Shown: positions 1 through 8,588 of the stretch, one piece after another
Layout: every line of letters starts with the position of its first letter
Position numbering within the stretch: the first letter of the stretch is position 1
Origin: Phycisphaerales bacterium
Lineage (GTDB): Bacteria > Planctomycetota > Phycisphaerae > Phycisphaerales > UBA1924
Assembly: GCA_020850415.1 (NCBI GenBank)
Contig: JADZER010000030.1
Span: 124,001 to 188,000, forward strand
Direction: 5' to 3'
DNA length: 64,000 nt
Notes under the pieces: model-generated
What the model was told of the DNA's origin: nothing
The model's database searches: none
What the model saw: only the letters and a program-made list of their open reading frames with translations
Position numbers and translations under genes: made by a program

Positions 1-1110
1 CACTTCTTCAGCACGCTGATGGTCTTCCTGGGCTCGTGCTTCAGCGCCGTGTGGATCGTCGTCGCCAACTCGTGGCAGCAGACGCCGGCGGGCTATCACA
101 TCGTCCCCACCGAGGTGCACGGGGTGCCCGGGCTGCGCGCCGAGGTCACCGACTTCTGGGCCATGGTCTTCAACCCCTCCAGCGTCGACCGGCTGACGCA
201 CACGCTGATCGGCGCCATGATCCTCGGGGGCTTCTTCGTCTGCTCCGTGAGCGCGTGGTACCTGCTCCGGGGCAGGCACCAGCTCTTCGCGCGGCGCAGC
301 TTCACGATCGGGCTCGTCGTCGCCGCGGTGTTCAGCGTGCTCGCCCTCGTCAGCGGGCACGACCAGGCCGAGCAGGTTTCCCGCACGCAGCCGGCCAAGC
401 TGGCGGCGTTCGAGGGGCACTTCCAGACCGGCCCCGCGCCGCTGTACCTGTTCGGCTGGCCGGACGAGGAGGCCCGCGAGGTCAGGCACGGGCTGGCTCT
501 CCCCGGCATGCTCAGCTTCCTGGTGCACTGGGACTTCGACGCGCCGGTGACGGGCCTGAACGCGTTCCCGCCCGAGGACCGCCCGCGGGTCTGGGTCCCG
601 TTCCAGGCCTACCACCTCATGGTCGGCCTGGGCACGCTCTTCATCGCCCTCTCGGTCGGCACGCTGCCGCTGCTCCGTCATGGGCGGGTGTTCCGCACGC
701 GGTGGCTGCTGTGGGTCTATGTGTTCATGGTGCTCGGGGCGTTCGCGGCGAACCACTCCGGGTGGGTCGCCGCGGAGACCGGGCGCCAGCCCTGGGTTGT
801 GTACCCGAGCGTGCAGGAGGGCGTCGCGATGCCCGGCCTGCGGACGAGCGACGGGCTGAGCGAGGCGGTCACGGCCGAGCAAGTGCTCGCCTCGATCGTG
901 ATGTTCAGCCTGATCTACCTCCTGCTGTTCGCGGTCTGGATCTATGTCCTCAACAACAAGATCCAGCACGGGCCCGACGAGCGTGCCTCGGAGCCCGGCG
1001 CCGCGCCCCCGGGCGGGGGCGGCTTCCTGGTCGCGGCGGTCGAGCGGGCCGCCAAGGCCGGGTCGATGACCGAGGCCCACGGCGTCGCTCCCGCGGGGGG
1101 CCAGCCATGA
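1..1110 (+). CDS. cydA: Cytochrome bd ubiquinol oxidase subunit I (5'-truncated by window edge)
   Basis: Quinol-oxidising, haem-carrying subunit of the cytochrome bd terminal oxidase in the inner membrane, which reduces O2 to water. The frame is open from base 1 and begins with the family signature GSCFSAVWIVVANSWQQTPA, so the N-terminal part, with the first haem ligand, lies outside the window. The LTHT motif followed by a membrane helix matches the region of the second haem ligand. The YHLMVGLG helix matches the Met-bearing FRIMVACG helix of E. coli CydA. GRQPW is also present. The loop between the haem-ligand helices is short, so this is the short-Q-loop class (Cyd or cyanide-insensitive Cio type cannot be separated). 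The stop overlaps the cydB start (ATGA), implying coupled translation. Confidence 0.95.
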   Translation, partial: HFFSTLMVFLGSCFSAVWIVVANSWQQTPAGYHIVPTEVHGVPGLRAEVTDFWAMVFNPSSVDRLTHTLIGAMILGGFFVCSVSAWYLLRGRHQLFARRSFTIGLVVAAVFSVLALVSGHDQAEQVSRTQPAKLAAFEGHFQTGPAPLYLFGWPDEEAREVRHGLALPGMLSFLVHWDFDAPVTGLNAFPPEDRPRVWVPFQAYHLMVGLGTLFIALSVGTLPLLRHGRVFRTRWLLWVYVFMVLGAFAANHSGWVAAETGRQPWVVYPSVQEGVAMPGLRTSDGLSEAVTAEQVLASIVMFSLIYLLLFAVWIYVLNNKIQHGPDERASEPGAAPPGGGGFLVAAVERAAKAGSMTEAHGVAPAGGQP

Positions 1111-2132
1111 GCCACGACACGCTCGCCCTGGTCTGGTTCGGGCTGCTCGGCGTGCTGCTGATCGGGTACACGATCCTCGACGGGTTCGACCTGGGCGTCG
1201 GGATTCTCCACCCGATCGCCCGCTCCGACCGCGACCGGCGCGTCATCATGAACTCCATCGGCCCGATCTGGGACGGTAACGAGGTCTGGCTCGTGACCTT
1301 CGGCGGGGCGATGTTCGCGGCCTTCCCGAACGCGTACGCCACGGTCTTCAGCGGCTTCTACATCGCGTTCATGCTGCTGCTCTTCGCGCTGATCCTGCGC
1401 GCCGTCAGCCTGGAGTTCCGCTCCAAGGCCGAGCACAAGCTCTGGCGGGGCGTGTGGGACACGGGCTTCTTTGCCTCCAGCCTGCTCGCGGCGGTCCTGT
1501 TCGGCGTGGCCGGCGGGAACCTCATGCTCGGGCTCCCTCTGGACGACAGGATGGTCGTGCGCCAGAGCGTCTTCGAGCAGCTCGGCCCCTACCCCGTCCT
1601 CGTCGGCGTGCTGACAGCCCTGCTCTTCACCCTGCACGGGGCGATCTACCTCTATCTCAAGACCGAGGGCGAGCTCCAGCAGCGGGTCGAGCGGTGGATC
1701 TGGCGGGCGTTCGGCCTCTTCCTCGTCGCCTATGTGCTGACCACCATGTTCACGCTCGTCAAGGTCCCGCGGGCCGTCCAGAACTTCGAGCACCACCCCT
1801 GGCTCTGGGTCGTCCCGGTGCTCAATGTCCTCGCGGTCGCGAACATCCCGCGCGCGATGTTCCAGCGCCGGCCGCTCTACGCGTTCCTCAGCTCGTGCGC
1901 CACCATCGCGGCGCTGGCCACGCTGTTCGCCGCGGCGATCTTCCCGAACCTCGTCCCCTCAACGCTCGACCCGGCGTGGAACCTGACGATCTACAACGCC
2001 CGCTCGAGCCACAAGACCCTGGGCATCATGCTCACGATCGCCCTGATCGGGATGCCCTTCGTCGTGGCCTACAGCACCATCATCCACTGGGTGTTCCGGG
2101 GCAAGGTGAGGCTCGACCACGCCAGCTATTAG
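1107..2132 (+). CDS. cydB: Cytochrome bd ubiquinol oxidase subunit II
   Basis: Second membrane subunit of the bd oxidase, 341 aa. The start is the ATG overlapping the cydA stop. The N-terminus carries the CydB signature GYTILDGFDLGVGILHP, followed by GPIWDGNEVWLVTFGGAMFAAFP. Several long hydrophobic helices follow, as expected for this 8-9 TM protein. The ORF track joins it to an upstream shadow reading from base 36; that extension lies over cydA in another frame and is not real. No cydX-like small ORF or CydDC transporter follows. The convergent purE gene overlaps the stop codon. Confidence 0.95.
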   Translation: MSHDTLALVWFGLLGVLLIGYTILDGFDLGVGILHPIARSDRDRRVIMNSIGPIWDGNEVWLVTFGGAMFAAFPNAYATVFSGFYIAFMLLLFALILRAVSLEFRSKAEHKLWRGVWDTGFFASSLLAAVLFGVAGGNLMLGLPLDDRMVVRQSVFEQLGPYPVLVGVLTALLFTLHGAIYLYLKTEGELQQRVERWIWRAFGLFLVAYVLTTMFTLVKVPRAVQNFEHHPWLWVVPVLNVLAVANIPRAMFQRRPLYAFLSSCATIAALATLFAAAIFPNLVPSTLDPAWNLTIYNARSSHKTLGIMLTIALIGMPFVVAYSTIIHWVFRGKVRLDHASY

Positions 2133-2620
2133 CCCTCGCGCGGGTCGCCCGCGGCGAGCACCTTCGCCGCCGCCACCTCGCGGTGGTCTTCCACGGCCTT
2201 CTGATACTCGGGGCGTGACCGCCCGAGGATCATGGTCGCGAAGATCGCGGCGTTCACGGCCCCGGCGCGCCCGGTCGCGAAGGTGGCGACCGGGATGCCC
2301 GCGGGCATCTGCACCGTGGAGAGCAGCGAGTCGAGCCCGCCGGCGAGGTCGGTCTTCATGGGCACGCCCAGCACCGGGAGGGTGGTCTTGGACGCGCACA
2401 CGCCCGCGAGGTGCGCCGCCCCGCCGGCGCCGGCGATCACGACCTGGGCGCCCCTGGCGATGTTCTCGGCCAGGAACCGCTCGAGCTCGTCGGGCGTCCG
2501 GTGGGCGCTCAGCACCCGCACCGCGTGGGGCACCTTGAAGCCGTCCAGCGTTTCGCAGACATACGACATCGTGTCCCAGTCGCTCTTCGAGCCCATCACG
2601 ACAATCACCAGCGGGTCCAT
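2129..2620 (-). CDS. purE: 5-(carboxyamino)imidazole ribonucleotide mutase
   Basis: Purine biosynthesis enzyme converting N5-CAIR to CAIR in the cytoplasm. At 163 aa it has the usual class I PurE length. It begins with VMGSKSDWDTM, the family's nucleotide-binding start, and contains SAHRTP and GAGGAAHLAG, both standard PurE active-site motifs. No purK is adjacent, so the partner must be elsewhere or the protein could be a class II (direct AIR carboxylase) form; the SKSDWDTM motif favours class I. The stop codon overlaps the cydB stop tail to tail, leaving no spacer for a terminator. Confidence 0.95.
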   Translation of the reverse strand: MDPLVIVVMGSKSDWDTMSYVCETLDGFKVPHAVRVLSAHRTPDELERFLAENIARGAQVVIAGAGGAAHLAGVCASKTTLPVLGVPMKTDLAGGLDSLLSTVQMPAGIPVATFATGRAGAVNAAIFATMILGRSRPEYQKAVEDHREVAAAKVLAAGDPREG

Positions 2621-2673
2621 CGGTCCGGTCTCCTCGGGGGCCTGTGGAGGGCGATGCTAGGGCGGCCGGGCCC

Positions 2674-3378
2674 CTACGGCAGCCGGTCACTCCAGAGGTC
2701 CGGCACCGCGTCGCGCAGGCGCGCCGAGCCGTCGAAACTCACCACGCCGAACCGGTCCGCCGAGCCGTGCAGCACCGCCAGCCGCTGCGCGACATGACCC
2801 GCGTCCCGGAAGTCGAGGACGCTGGCCGAGCGGGTCGGCGGCGGGCCGTCGCCGGCGATCGGCGTGGGGCGGGAGTCCACCAGCGCGGCGACCCGGTCTG
2901 GGAACTGGACCAGCCCGAAGCGGATGTGGCCGGGGCGGCCCGGGTCGTCGTAGCTGTCGGGGTCGCCCTGCGCGGGGCCCGCGTGCCCGGTGGCGTTCAT
3001 CGCGTAGGTCCGGGTCATCCCGCCGCCGAACGCCCGGTTGGTGGTCGGACACACCAGCGCGGACCGCTCGCTGTACAGCTCCTCGGCCGTCTCGCCCGCC
3101 AGCCCCGACGCCTCCAGCACCACGAGCGCCCAGTTCGGCAGTGTGGCGTACGGCTGGCCGATCGCCGGGCCGACCCCTTCGTTCCCGTCGGCGTACATCT
3201 GACACACCACGAACGCCTGGCGCAGGTTCGACCCGCACGCCGCGCCGTGGGCGCTCCGCCGGGCGGCGCCGAGCGCCGGCAGCAGGATGCCCACGAGGAG
3301 GGCGACCACGGCGACGACCACCAGCAACTCGACGAGGCTGAACGCCCTGGCTCCGGGATGGCGGCGGCACTCGGACAC
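2674..3378 (-). CDS. Prepilin-type N-terminal cleavage/methylation protein (pseudopilin)
   Basis: Type II secretion or type IV pilus-like pseudopilin, 234 aa. A short basic leader is followed by FSLVELLVVVAVVALLVGILLPAL, the prepilin peptidase site and hydrophobic spine. The mature protein would start at Phe with Glu at position 5. ARRSAHGAACGSNLRQ and a soluble C-terminal domain follow, as in the large planctomycete pseudopilin family. I chose the GTG at 3378, which gives a short leader (VSECRRHPGARA); the track start is a TTG ten codons upstream. The gene stands alone with no secretion machinery nearby, which is usual for this family in planctomycetes. Confidence 0.85.
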   Translation of the reverse strand: MSECRRHPGARAFSLVELLVVVAVVALLVGILLPALGAARRSAHGAACGSNLRQAFVVCQMYADGNEGVGPAIGQPYATLPNWALVVLEASGLAGETAEELYSERSALVCPTTNRAFGGGMTRTYAMNATGHAGPAQGDPDSYDDPGRPGHIRFGLVQFPDRVAALVDSRPTPIAGDGPPPTRSASVLDFRDAGHVAQRLAVLHGSADRFGVVSFDGSARLRDAVPDLWSDRLP

Positions 3379-3460
3379 GCCCCTATCTTTACCCGGGCGC
3401 GGTGGCAAGGCGCGCCCGATCGGCTAGGCTGTCGGCCCAGACCCCGCACGGAGCCCCCGC

Positions 3461-4660
3461 ATGCCCACCGCCCGAGCCGTCCCCCTTGTCTCCGCAGTTC
3501 TCGCAGTCCTTCCCGTCGTCCCCATGTCTCCGGCTCTCGCTCAGCCCGGCGCGGTGCCGGAGTTCACCGTCCGAAAGGGCTACCGCGTCGAGGTCGCCCT
3601 CGAACACCTCAACGGCGCGCGGTTCATCCAGCTCGACGACGCCGGGCAGCTCTATGTCTCCCGCCCCAGGCAGGGCGACATCATGACCTTCGCCCCCGAG
3701 CCCGACGGGACCTACCGCCAGCTCGGCCAGTTCGTCGATGGCCGCTCGCTCGTCCACGGCATGCAGTTCTTCGACGGCTGGCTCTACTTCGCGTCAGACG
3801 GCAGGATCGAGCGGGCCCAGGACGCCGACCATAACGGCGAGGCCGACCGGGTCGAGACCGTGCTGGAAGGCCTCCCCGAGGGCGGCGGCCACTGGTGGCG
3901 CCCCGTGCTCGTCACCGACGGCCACATCTACACCTCCATCGGCGACGGGAGCAACGCCTCCGACCAGACCGACACCGAACGCCAGAAGATGTGGCGGTTC
4001 AACCGCGACGGCTCGGGCAAAGCCCTCTTCGCCAGCGGCATCCGCAACACCGAGAAGCTCATGCTGCGGCCCGGCACCGACGAGGTCTGGGGCTTCGACC
4101 ACGGCTCCGACTGGTTCGGGCGCGAGGCCGGCGACACGGACGGCAGCCAGCCCATCACCAACCTCAACCCGCCCGACGAGCTGAACCACTACGAGATGGG
4201 CAGGTTCTACGGCCACCCGTTCGTCGTCGGCATGCGTCTCCCCCGCTACGAGTACCTCGGGCGCGACGACATCAACGACCTAGCCGCCAGGACCACGCCC
4301 CCCGAGTGGCAGATGGGCGCCCACTGGGCGTGCAACGGCTGGACCTTCATCGACCCGGCGATCAACGAGGCGACCGGCGCATTCCCGGCCGACCACGCCG
4401 GCGACATTGTCGTTGCCGCCCACGGCTCGTGGAACAGCTCGGTCCGGGTCGGCTACTGCGTCGCCCGCGTCATGTTCGACAAGGACCCGATGAACGAGGG
4501 GCATCCCGTCGGGATGGTCGTGCTCGTCTCGTGCCTCGGCCCCGGCGGCGAGGTGCTCGGCCGGCCGGTCGATGTCGTCCAGCACCCCGACGGCTCGCTG
4601 CTATTCAGCGTGGACAATCCCCAGGGGCGCGTGTACCGGCTGCGCTCTACCGGGGAGTGA
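3461..4660 (+). CDS. Secreted glucose/sorbosone dehydrogenase-like beta-propeller protein
   Basis: Probable periplasmic sugar or aldose dehydrogenase of the sorbosone dehydrogenase type. The 399-aa protein has a Sec signal peptide ending near SPALAQPG, then a beta-propeller body. Repeated family features are visible: RFIQLDDAGQLYVSRP, YTSIGDGSNASD, FASGIRNTEKL, WGFDHGSDWFG, and a conserved PPDELNHYEMGRFYGHP segment. The C-terminal AAHGSWNSSVRVGYCVARV matches the family's GS.NR..P.GY.V pattern. Members usually use PQQ, but many planctomycete paralogues are uncharacterised, so the substrate is unknown. The start ATG directly follows GAGCCCCCGC, without a strong ribosome site. Confidence 0.75.
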   Translation: MPTARAVPLVSAVLAVLPVVPMSPALAQPGAVPEFTVRKGYRVEVALEHLNGARFIQLDDAGQLYVSRPRQGDIMTFAPEPDGTYRQLGQFVDGRSLVHGMQFFDGWLYFASDGRIERAQDADHNGEADRVETVLEGLPEGGGHWWRPVLVTDGHIYTSIGDGSNASDQTDTERQKMWRFNRDGSGKALFASGIRNTEKLMLRPGTDEVWGFDHGSDWFGREAGDTDGSQPITNLNPPDELNHYEMGRFYGHPFVVGMRLPRYEYLGRDDINDLAARTTPPEWQMGAHWACNGWTFIDPAINEATGAFPADHAGDIVVAAHGSWNSSVRVGYCVARVMFDKDPMNEGHPVGMVVLVSCLGPGGEVLGRPVDVVQHPDGSLLFSVDNPQGRVYRLRSTGE

Positions 4661-4669
4661 TTGGCGCGC

Positions 4670-5170
4670 TCAGCCGCCGCTGGCGCCGTCCGGCGCGCGC
4701 TCCAACTCCCGGAGCAGCGCCTCGGCGTCGCGGGTGACGCGTTCGAGGCCGGCGCTCGCACGCTCGGCCCACGGCGCGGGGCCGGAGTCCGGGGCGTCCC
4801 GCAGCGCTCGGACTCCTTCATCCAGTGCGTCCGCGAGCGCCGACATCGAGCCCCGCAGGGTTCCCGCGGCGGGTGCGTCGGGCAGCACATCCTCGACCAC
4901 CAGCACCTGACGCCGGTACTCGAACACGCGGGCCTCCGCTTCGCCGAGTAAACGGATATCGGGAGCATGCAGTCCGCCGTCGCCGGCCGACCACGACTCG
5001 AACGCCGCCTCCAGACCCTCCAGCGCCACGCGGGCCGCTCGCTCCATGCCCTCAACCCGTTTGGCGACACGCGCTTGCGACGACATGGCCAGATCGTGCA
5101 GGGCCGCGTTATAGTGACCTGCGCATCCTGAGTAGATCAGGGCCAAGAACCACGAAGTGGCGAACAACAC
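4670..5170 (-). CDS. Putative lipoprotein, DUF2959-like coiled coil
   Basis: Predicted lipoprotein: hydrophobic stretch VLFATSWFLALIY followed by the lipobox-like SGCAG. The mature part is a charged, Ala/Glu-rich helical domain (RVAKRVEGMERAARVALEGLEAAFESW) that resembles the start of DUF2959 proteins. The family's function is unknown. The track ORF starts at 5389, but that reading overlaps the divergent gene at 5205. The GTG at 5170 gives a compact signal peptide and avoids the overlap. No good ribosome site is visible, so the start remains uncertain. Confidence 0.5.
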   Translation of the reverse strand: MLFATSWFLALIYSGCAGHYNAALHDLAMSSQARVAKRVEGMERAARVALEGLEAAFESWSAGDGGLHAPDIRLLGEAEARVFEYRRQVLVVEDVLPDAPAAGTLRGSMSALADALDEGVRALRDAPDSGPAPWAERASAGLERVTRDAEALLRELERAPDGASGG

Positions 5171-5204
5171 CGCACGCGTCGTACCCAGTGGTCGTAAATA
5201 GGCT

Positions 5205-6407
5205 GTGAAAGCTCTTCGCTGCAAGACTACACACTCCGGTTGCCCCCTCCACCGCCGCCCCCGCCCTTCCGGCGCCGCGGCCGCCGCGGTGCTGGCCCTG
5301 GTCATAGGCGCGGGGCCAGCGAACTCCAACGAGACCGACCAGTTCCTCCTGCCGAGCGACCGGCCGTTCATCGACATCGGCCGCTGCATCTCCGGTACAC
5401 ATTACAGCGTGCTCGAACGGGTCGTAGACAGACTCAACGACCAGATCCGGGCAGCACAGGGTATCGACAATCCGATCCGGCGTCGCGCCCGCCTCGACGC
5501 CCTGCACTCGCCGCGCCGCCTGGCCAACCTGGTCCGCGAGGAATTCGGGCCTGGATTCTTCGAGACCCTCGGCGTGGAGTCCTCCTTGCGGAGCGACCTG
5601 GCCTCGCGGGCCTTGCCGGGCGACGGCTACCTCGCGTTCAAGCGATCGGACTGGATCTACGAGCTGGCGCACCTGCCCGTCGACCCCCGCAACATCCCCT
5701 TGCTGGTGCCGTCCTCCACCATCCTGGTCTACGGGCACTACCTCGGCACCGACAAGCTCGGCCACTTCCACGATCTGGGCCACTACTACTTCATCGACTA
5801 CCTCGACAAGACCGGCGCCGGCAAGAGCGACGGGGACGCCATCGCCGAGATCGTCCGCGACTACTCTCGCGGCATCATCTCCGAGAGCGCGCTCGTCGGT
5901 ATGGTCTCCACCGGCGTCGAGTCCAACGCCGACCTCGTCGCCAACTACATGGGGTTCAAGTTCTACCAGAACCTCACCGAGCCGGTCACGCTGGAGGGGC
6001 GCGAAGCCCCGCCCCTGCTGGTGATCGTCGGCGAGTATTGGCGCCTCAACACCCATGTCCGCCCCGACGCGGACTTCCTCGAGCCCTACTTCTCCGACCA
6101 CTGGAACGAGGCCCTCAACCCCAACTCGTACGCCATGATCCTCCGCGGCGCCATCGAAGGCAAGCTCGCGGCACGCGCCGAGGAAGTCCTCGGGTTCTAC
6201 TGCGCCGGGGAGGGGCGGCCGCGCGAACGGGATTACTTCCTGTCGCTCGCGGAGGATCTCTCCACCTACTACGGCGAGGACTACGGCCACATCGGCGGCC
6301 CGGGCGACCTCACCGGCATCGGCGCGTGCTTCCCACAACCGGACGCCGCGCCGGGTGCGGACGCCGGGCGCGGCGCGGCCGGGACCGACGATCAGCCCGA
6401 GCCCTGA
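5205..6407 (+). CDS. Unknown secreted protein with GTDKLGHFHDLGHYY motif
   Basis: 400-aa protein that I do not recognise. It starts with GTG and has a basic N-terminus followed by an Ala-rich hydrophobic segment (AAAAAVLALVIGAG), a probable signal peptide. The body is folded-looking and codon-biased like its neighbours. A distinctive segment, YGHYLGTDKLGHFHDLGHYY, carries several histidines with spacing suggestive of a metal or hydrolase site. Further aromatic-rich blocks follow (EYWRLNTHV, FSDHWNEALNPNSYAMILRG). The C-terminal 30 residues are low complexity. It diverges from the lipoprotein gene with about 35 bp between starts, so the two probably share a promoter region. The 3' end overlaps the convergent amidotransferase gene by 16 bp. 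Confidence 0.7.
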   Translation: MKALRCKTTHSGCPLHRRPRPSGAAAAAVLALVIGAGPANSNETDQFLLPSDRPFIDIGRCISGTHYSVLERVVDRLNDQIRAAQGIDNPIRRRARLDALHSPRRLANLVREEFGPGFFETLGVESSLRSDLASRALPGDGYLAFKRSDWIYELAHLPVDPRNIPLLVPSSTILVYGHYLGTDKLGHFHDLGHYYFIDYLDKTGAGKSDGDAIAEIVRDYSRGIISESALVGMVSTGVESNADLVANYMGFKFYQNLTEPVTLEGREAPPLLVIVGEYWRLNTHVRPDADFLEPYFSDHWNEALNPNSYAMILRGAIEGKLAARAEEVLGFYCAGEGRPRERDYFLSLAEDLSTYYGEDYGHIGGPGDLTGIGACFPQPDAAPGADAGRGAAGTDDQPEP

Positions 6408-7096
6408 ACCTCGCACGCCCGCACCAGCCCCCGGAACACCGCCGCCCCCACCGGGTCGTCGGCCGTGCGCTCCGGGTGCCACTGCACACCCAGGTAGTAC
6501 CTTCTCGCGGGATCCGCGATCGCCTCGACGACGCCGTCGGGCGCCCGCGCCGTGACCGACATCGACCCGGCGTGCGACACGGCCTGCCGGTGCTTGCTCC
6601 GCACCACGCCACACAGCGATACCGCCGGCTCGCCGACCGTCTCCACGGCGTGCTCGCGCTCCCAGTGCCCTTCGTGCGTCGGGCAGGTCTCGGGCATGCA
6701 CTGCTCCAGCACGCCGCCCGCCACGAGGGCCATCATCTGCATCCCCAGGCACACGCCCAGCACGGGCGCGTCGGGGCGCTCGAGCGCGAGCACGCGGAGC
6801 AGCTCGGCCTCGAACGCCTGCCTCGCCGCGTGCACGCGCGTCGCCCGCGGGTGCGTCGGCACGCCGAAGGGCTCGGTCGCCGGGTCGTCGCCGCCGGTCA
6901 GGATGAACCCGTCCATCCCGCCGACGAACGCCCGCACGCACCCCACGACCGGCGGCAGCAGCACCGGCACGCCCCCCGCGCCCGCCACCGCCTCGGCGTA
7001 GTTGCGGTAGGTGAACACCCGCTCGCCGTTCGGGTGGCTGGTGAGGTCGGTCGTGATGCCGATCAGGGGCGCGGGTTTCGCGCCGTGTGCGCTCAT
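6392..7096 (-). CDS. Class I glutamine amidotransferase, gamma-glutamyl-GABA hydrolase-like (PuuD family)
   Basis: Cytoplasmic class I glutamine amidotransferase fold of the peptidase C26 family, 234 aa. The oxyanion strand GFILTGGDD, nucleophile elbow LGVCLGMQMM (Cys) and GVQWHPER (His and Glu) give a complete triad. The N-terminal PLIGITTD is typical of PuuD-type hydrolases, which cleave gamma-glutamyl-GABA in putrescine breakdown. The exact substrate is not shown by the sequence; no other puu genes lie nearby, though speA is 14 kb away. The track fuses it with a long upstream shadow lying over the DUF4340 gene. The chosen ATG at 7096 gives the standard length. Confidence 0.85.
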   Translation of the reverse strand: MSAHGAKPAPLIGITTDLTSHPNGERVFTYRNYAEAVAGAGGVPVLLPPVVGCVRAFVGGMDGFILTGGDDPATEPFGVPTHPRATRVHAARQAFEAELLRVLALERPDAPVLGVCLGMQMMALVAGGVLEQCMPETCPTHEGHWEREHAVETVGEPAVSLCGVVRSKHRQAVSHAGSMSVTARAPDGVVEAIADPARRYYLGVQWHPERTADDPVGAAVFRGLVRACEVQGSG

Positions 7097-7180
7097 GGAG
7101 GGACTGTATCGCCCGGCGCGGGCCCCACGCGCCGTCCCGACAACTCCCCGCCGGCGCCCCCCGACCGGTACACTCCCCCC

Positions 7181-8581
7181 GTGACCCGCGCCCAGATCAT
7201 CACCGCCCTGCTGCTCGTGACCGTGATCTGCCTGGGGCTCTCGGCGCTCCTGCTGCCCCCGGCGGCCGACCGCGCCCCCACGCCCGTCGCCCTGGTCGCG
7301 TTCCCCCCCAGCCAGGTGGTCAGCGTCTCCGTCGCCCTGCCCGGCGGCTCGGTCCAGCGCCTCGACCGGATCGCGCCTGACGCCTGGCGGCTCACACTGC
7401 CCGCCGGCGGGGGCGAGACCCACTGGCCCGCCTCCGCCGAGCGAGTCCGGGCGTTCCTCCGCATCCTCGACCGTCTCCGCGGCACGCCTGCCGACGACGC
7501 CGAGCCCGTCGCCCGGCCCGGCCCGACCCTGACCGTCACCAGCGACCTGGGCGATACCACCACCATCGAGCTGCCCGCCGGCTCGCTCGGCGGGCGCGCC
7601 CTGGTCCGCGTCTCGCCGGGAAGCCCCGACGACCCCGCCCCCCGCGCGTTCGTCACCACCGACGAGCTCTCCCGCCTCCTCGGCCCCGACGGCGTGCTGT
7701 CCTGGCTGGATGCCCGCGCCTTCGCGGGCGTGGATGGTCAGGTCGGGAGCGTCACCGTCACCTCGGCGGGCGGGACGATGACCATCGCCCGCACCGGCGG
7801 CTCCTGGCGTCTGGAGGCCCCGTTCGCCGCGCCGGCCGAGGGCTCGCTTCTGACCGAGCTGGTCGAGAGCCTCCAGACACTCGCGATCGCCAGCCCCTCG
7901 ACGGAGGTCCAGCCCGAAAGCGTCGACGCGACCACCATCACCCTCACCACCGCCTCCCGCACCGCGCACCCCGACGGGTCGGTCTCGACCGCTGCCGCCA
8001 CGCACACCCTCCGCACGCTCGGCGCGGTCAGCCAGAGCGGGCAGGCGCCGGTGGTGCTGGAGAGCACCGGCGAGGGTGGGACGCGGCTGGCGGGCCCGCT
8101 CGGCGCGACGATCGACGCGGCACGCCTCGCCGAGATCGTCCGGCGGCCGAGCTTCTATATCGCCCGGCGCGCCAGCACCGCCGGGCCCGCCGATGTGCGC
8201 TCGCTCACCGTCACGCCCCCCGGCGGCACGCCCATCGAGCTGGCACGGGCCGACACCGGCTGGACGCGGGACGGGACCCCGCTCCCGGCCCAGGAGGCCT
8301 CAGCGATCGACGCGCTGGTCAGCTTGTTCACCGAGACCGCGTCGGTCCAGGCCGAGCCGGCCGGGTCGATGCCCGAGACCGCCCAGCCGCTCGGGACCAT
8401 CACCGCCCGCGGCCTGGGGGGCCTGGCGATCGCCGAGTTCACGCTGGGTGTCGCCCCGCTCCCCGGGCAGCCGGCCGATTCGCGTGCGCACGCCCTGCTG
8501 CTCACCGGCGGCATCGCCCGCTACTACAACCCCGAGTCCGCGGTCGAGGCGGTGCGCTGGGTAGCCGGGCTCGCGCCCTGA
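7181..8581 (+). CDS. DUF4340 domain-containing protein
   Basis: 466-aa protein starting with GTG (VTRAQIITALLLVTVICLGL). One N-terminal membrane helix anchors a long beta-rich periplasmic region made of repeated DUF4340 units (TVTSDLGDTTTIELP, SVTVTSAGGTMTIARTGGSWRLEAP, WLDARAF). Such proteins usually sit beside gliding-type ABC transporter genes (GldA/F/G-like). None is present here, so this copy is an orphan. Its molecular role is unknown. The track ORF reaches back to 5240, but that extension is a shadow over the upstream gene. Confidence 0.8.
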   Translation: MTRAQIITALLLVTVICLGLSALLLPPAADRAPTPVALVAFPPSQVVSVSVALPGGSVQRLDRIAPDAWRLTLPAGGGETHWPASAERVRAFLRILDRLRGTPADDAEPVARPGPTLTVTSDLGDTTTIELPAGSLGGRALVRVSPGSPDDPAPRAFVTTDELSRLLGPDGVLSWLDARAFAGVDGQVGSVTVTSAGGTMTIARTGGSWRLEAPFAAPAEGSLLTELVESLQTLAIASPSTEVQPESVDATTITLTTASRTAHPDGSVSTAAATHTLRTLGAVSQSGQAPVVLESTGEGGTRLAGPLGATIDAARLAEIVRRPSFYIARRASTAGPADVRSLTVTPPGGTPIELARADTGWTRDGTPLPAQEASAIDALVSLFTETASVQAEPAGSMPETAQPLGTITARGLGGLAIAEFTLGVAPLPGQPADSRAHALLLTGGIARYYNPESAVEAVRWVAGLAP

Positions 8582-8588
8582 CCGGGTG

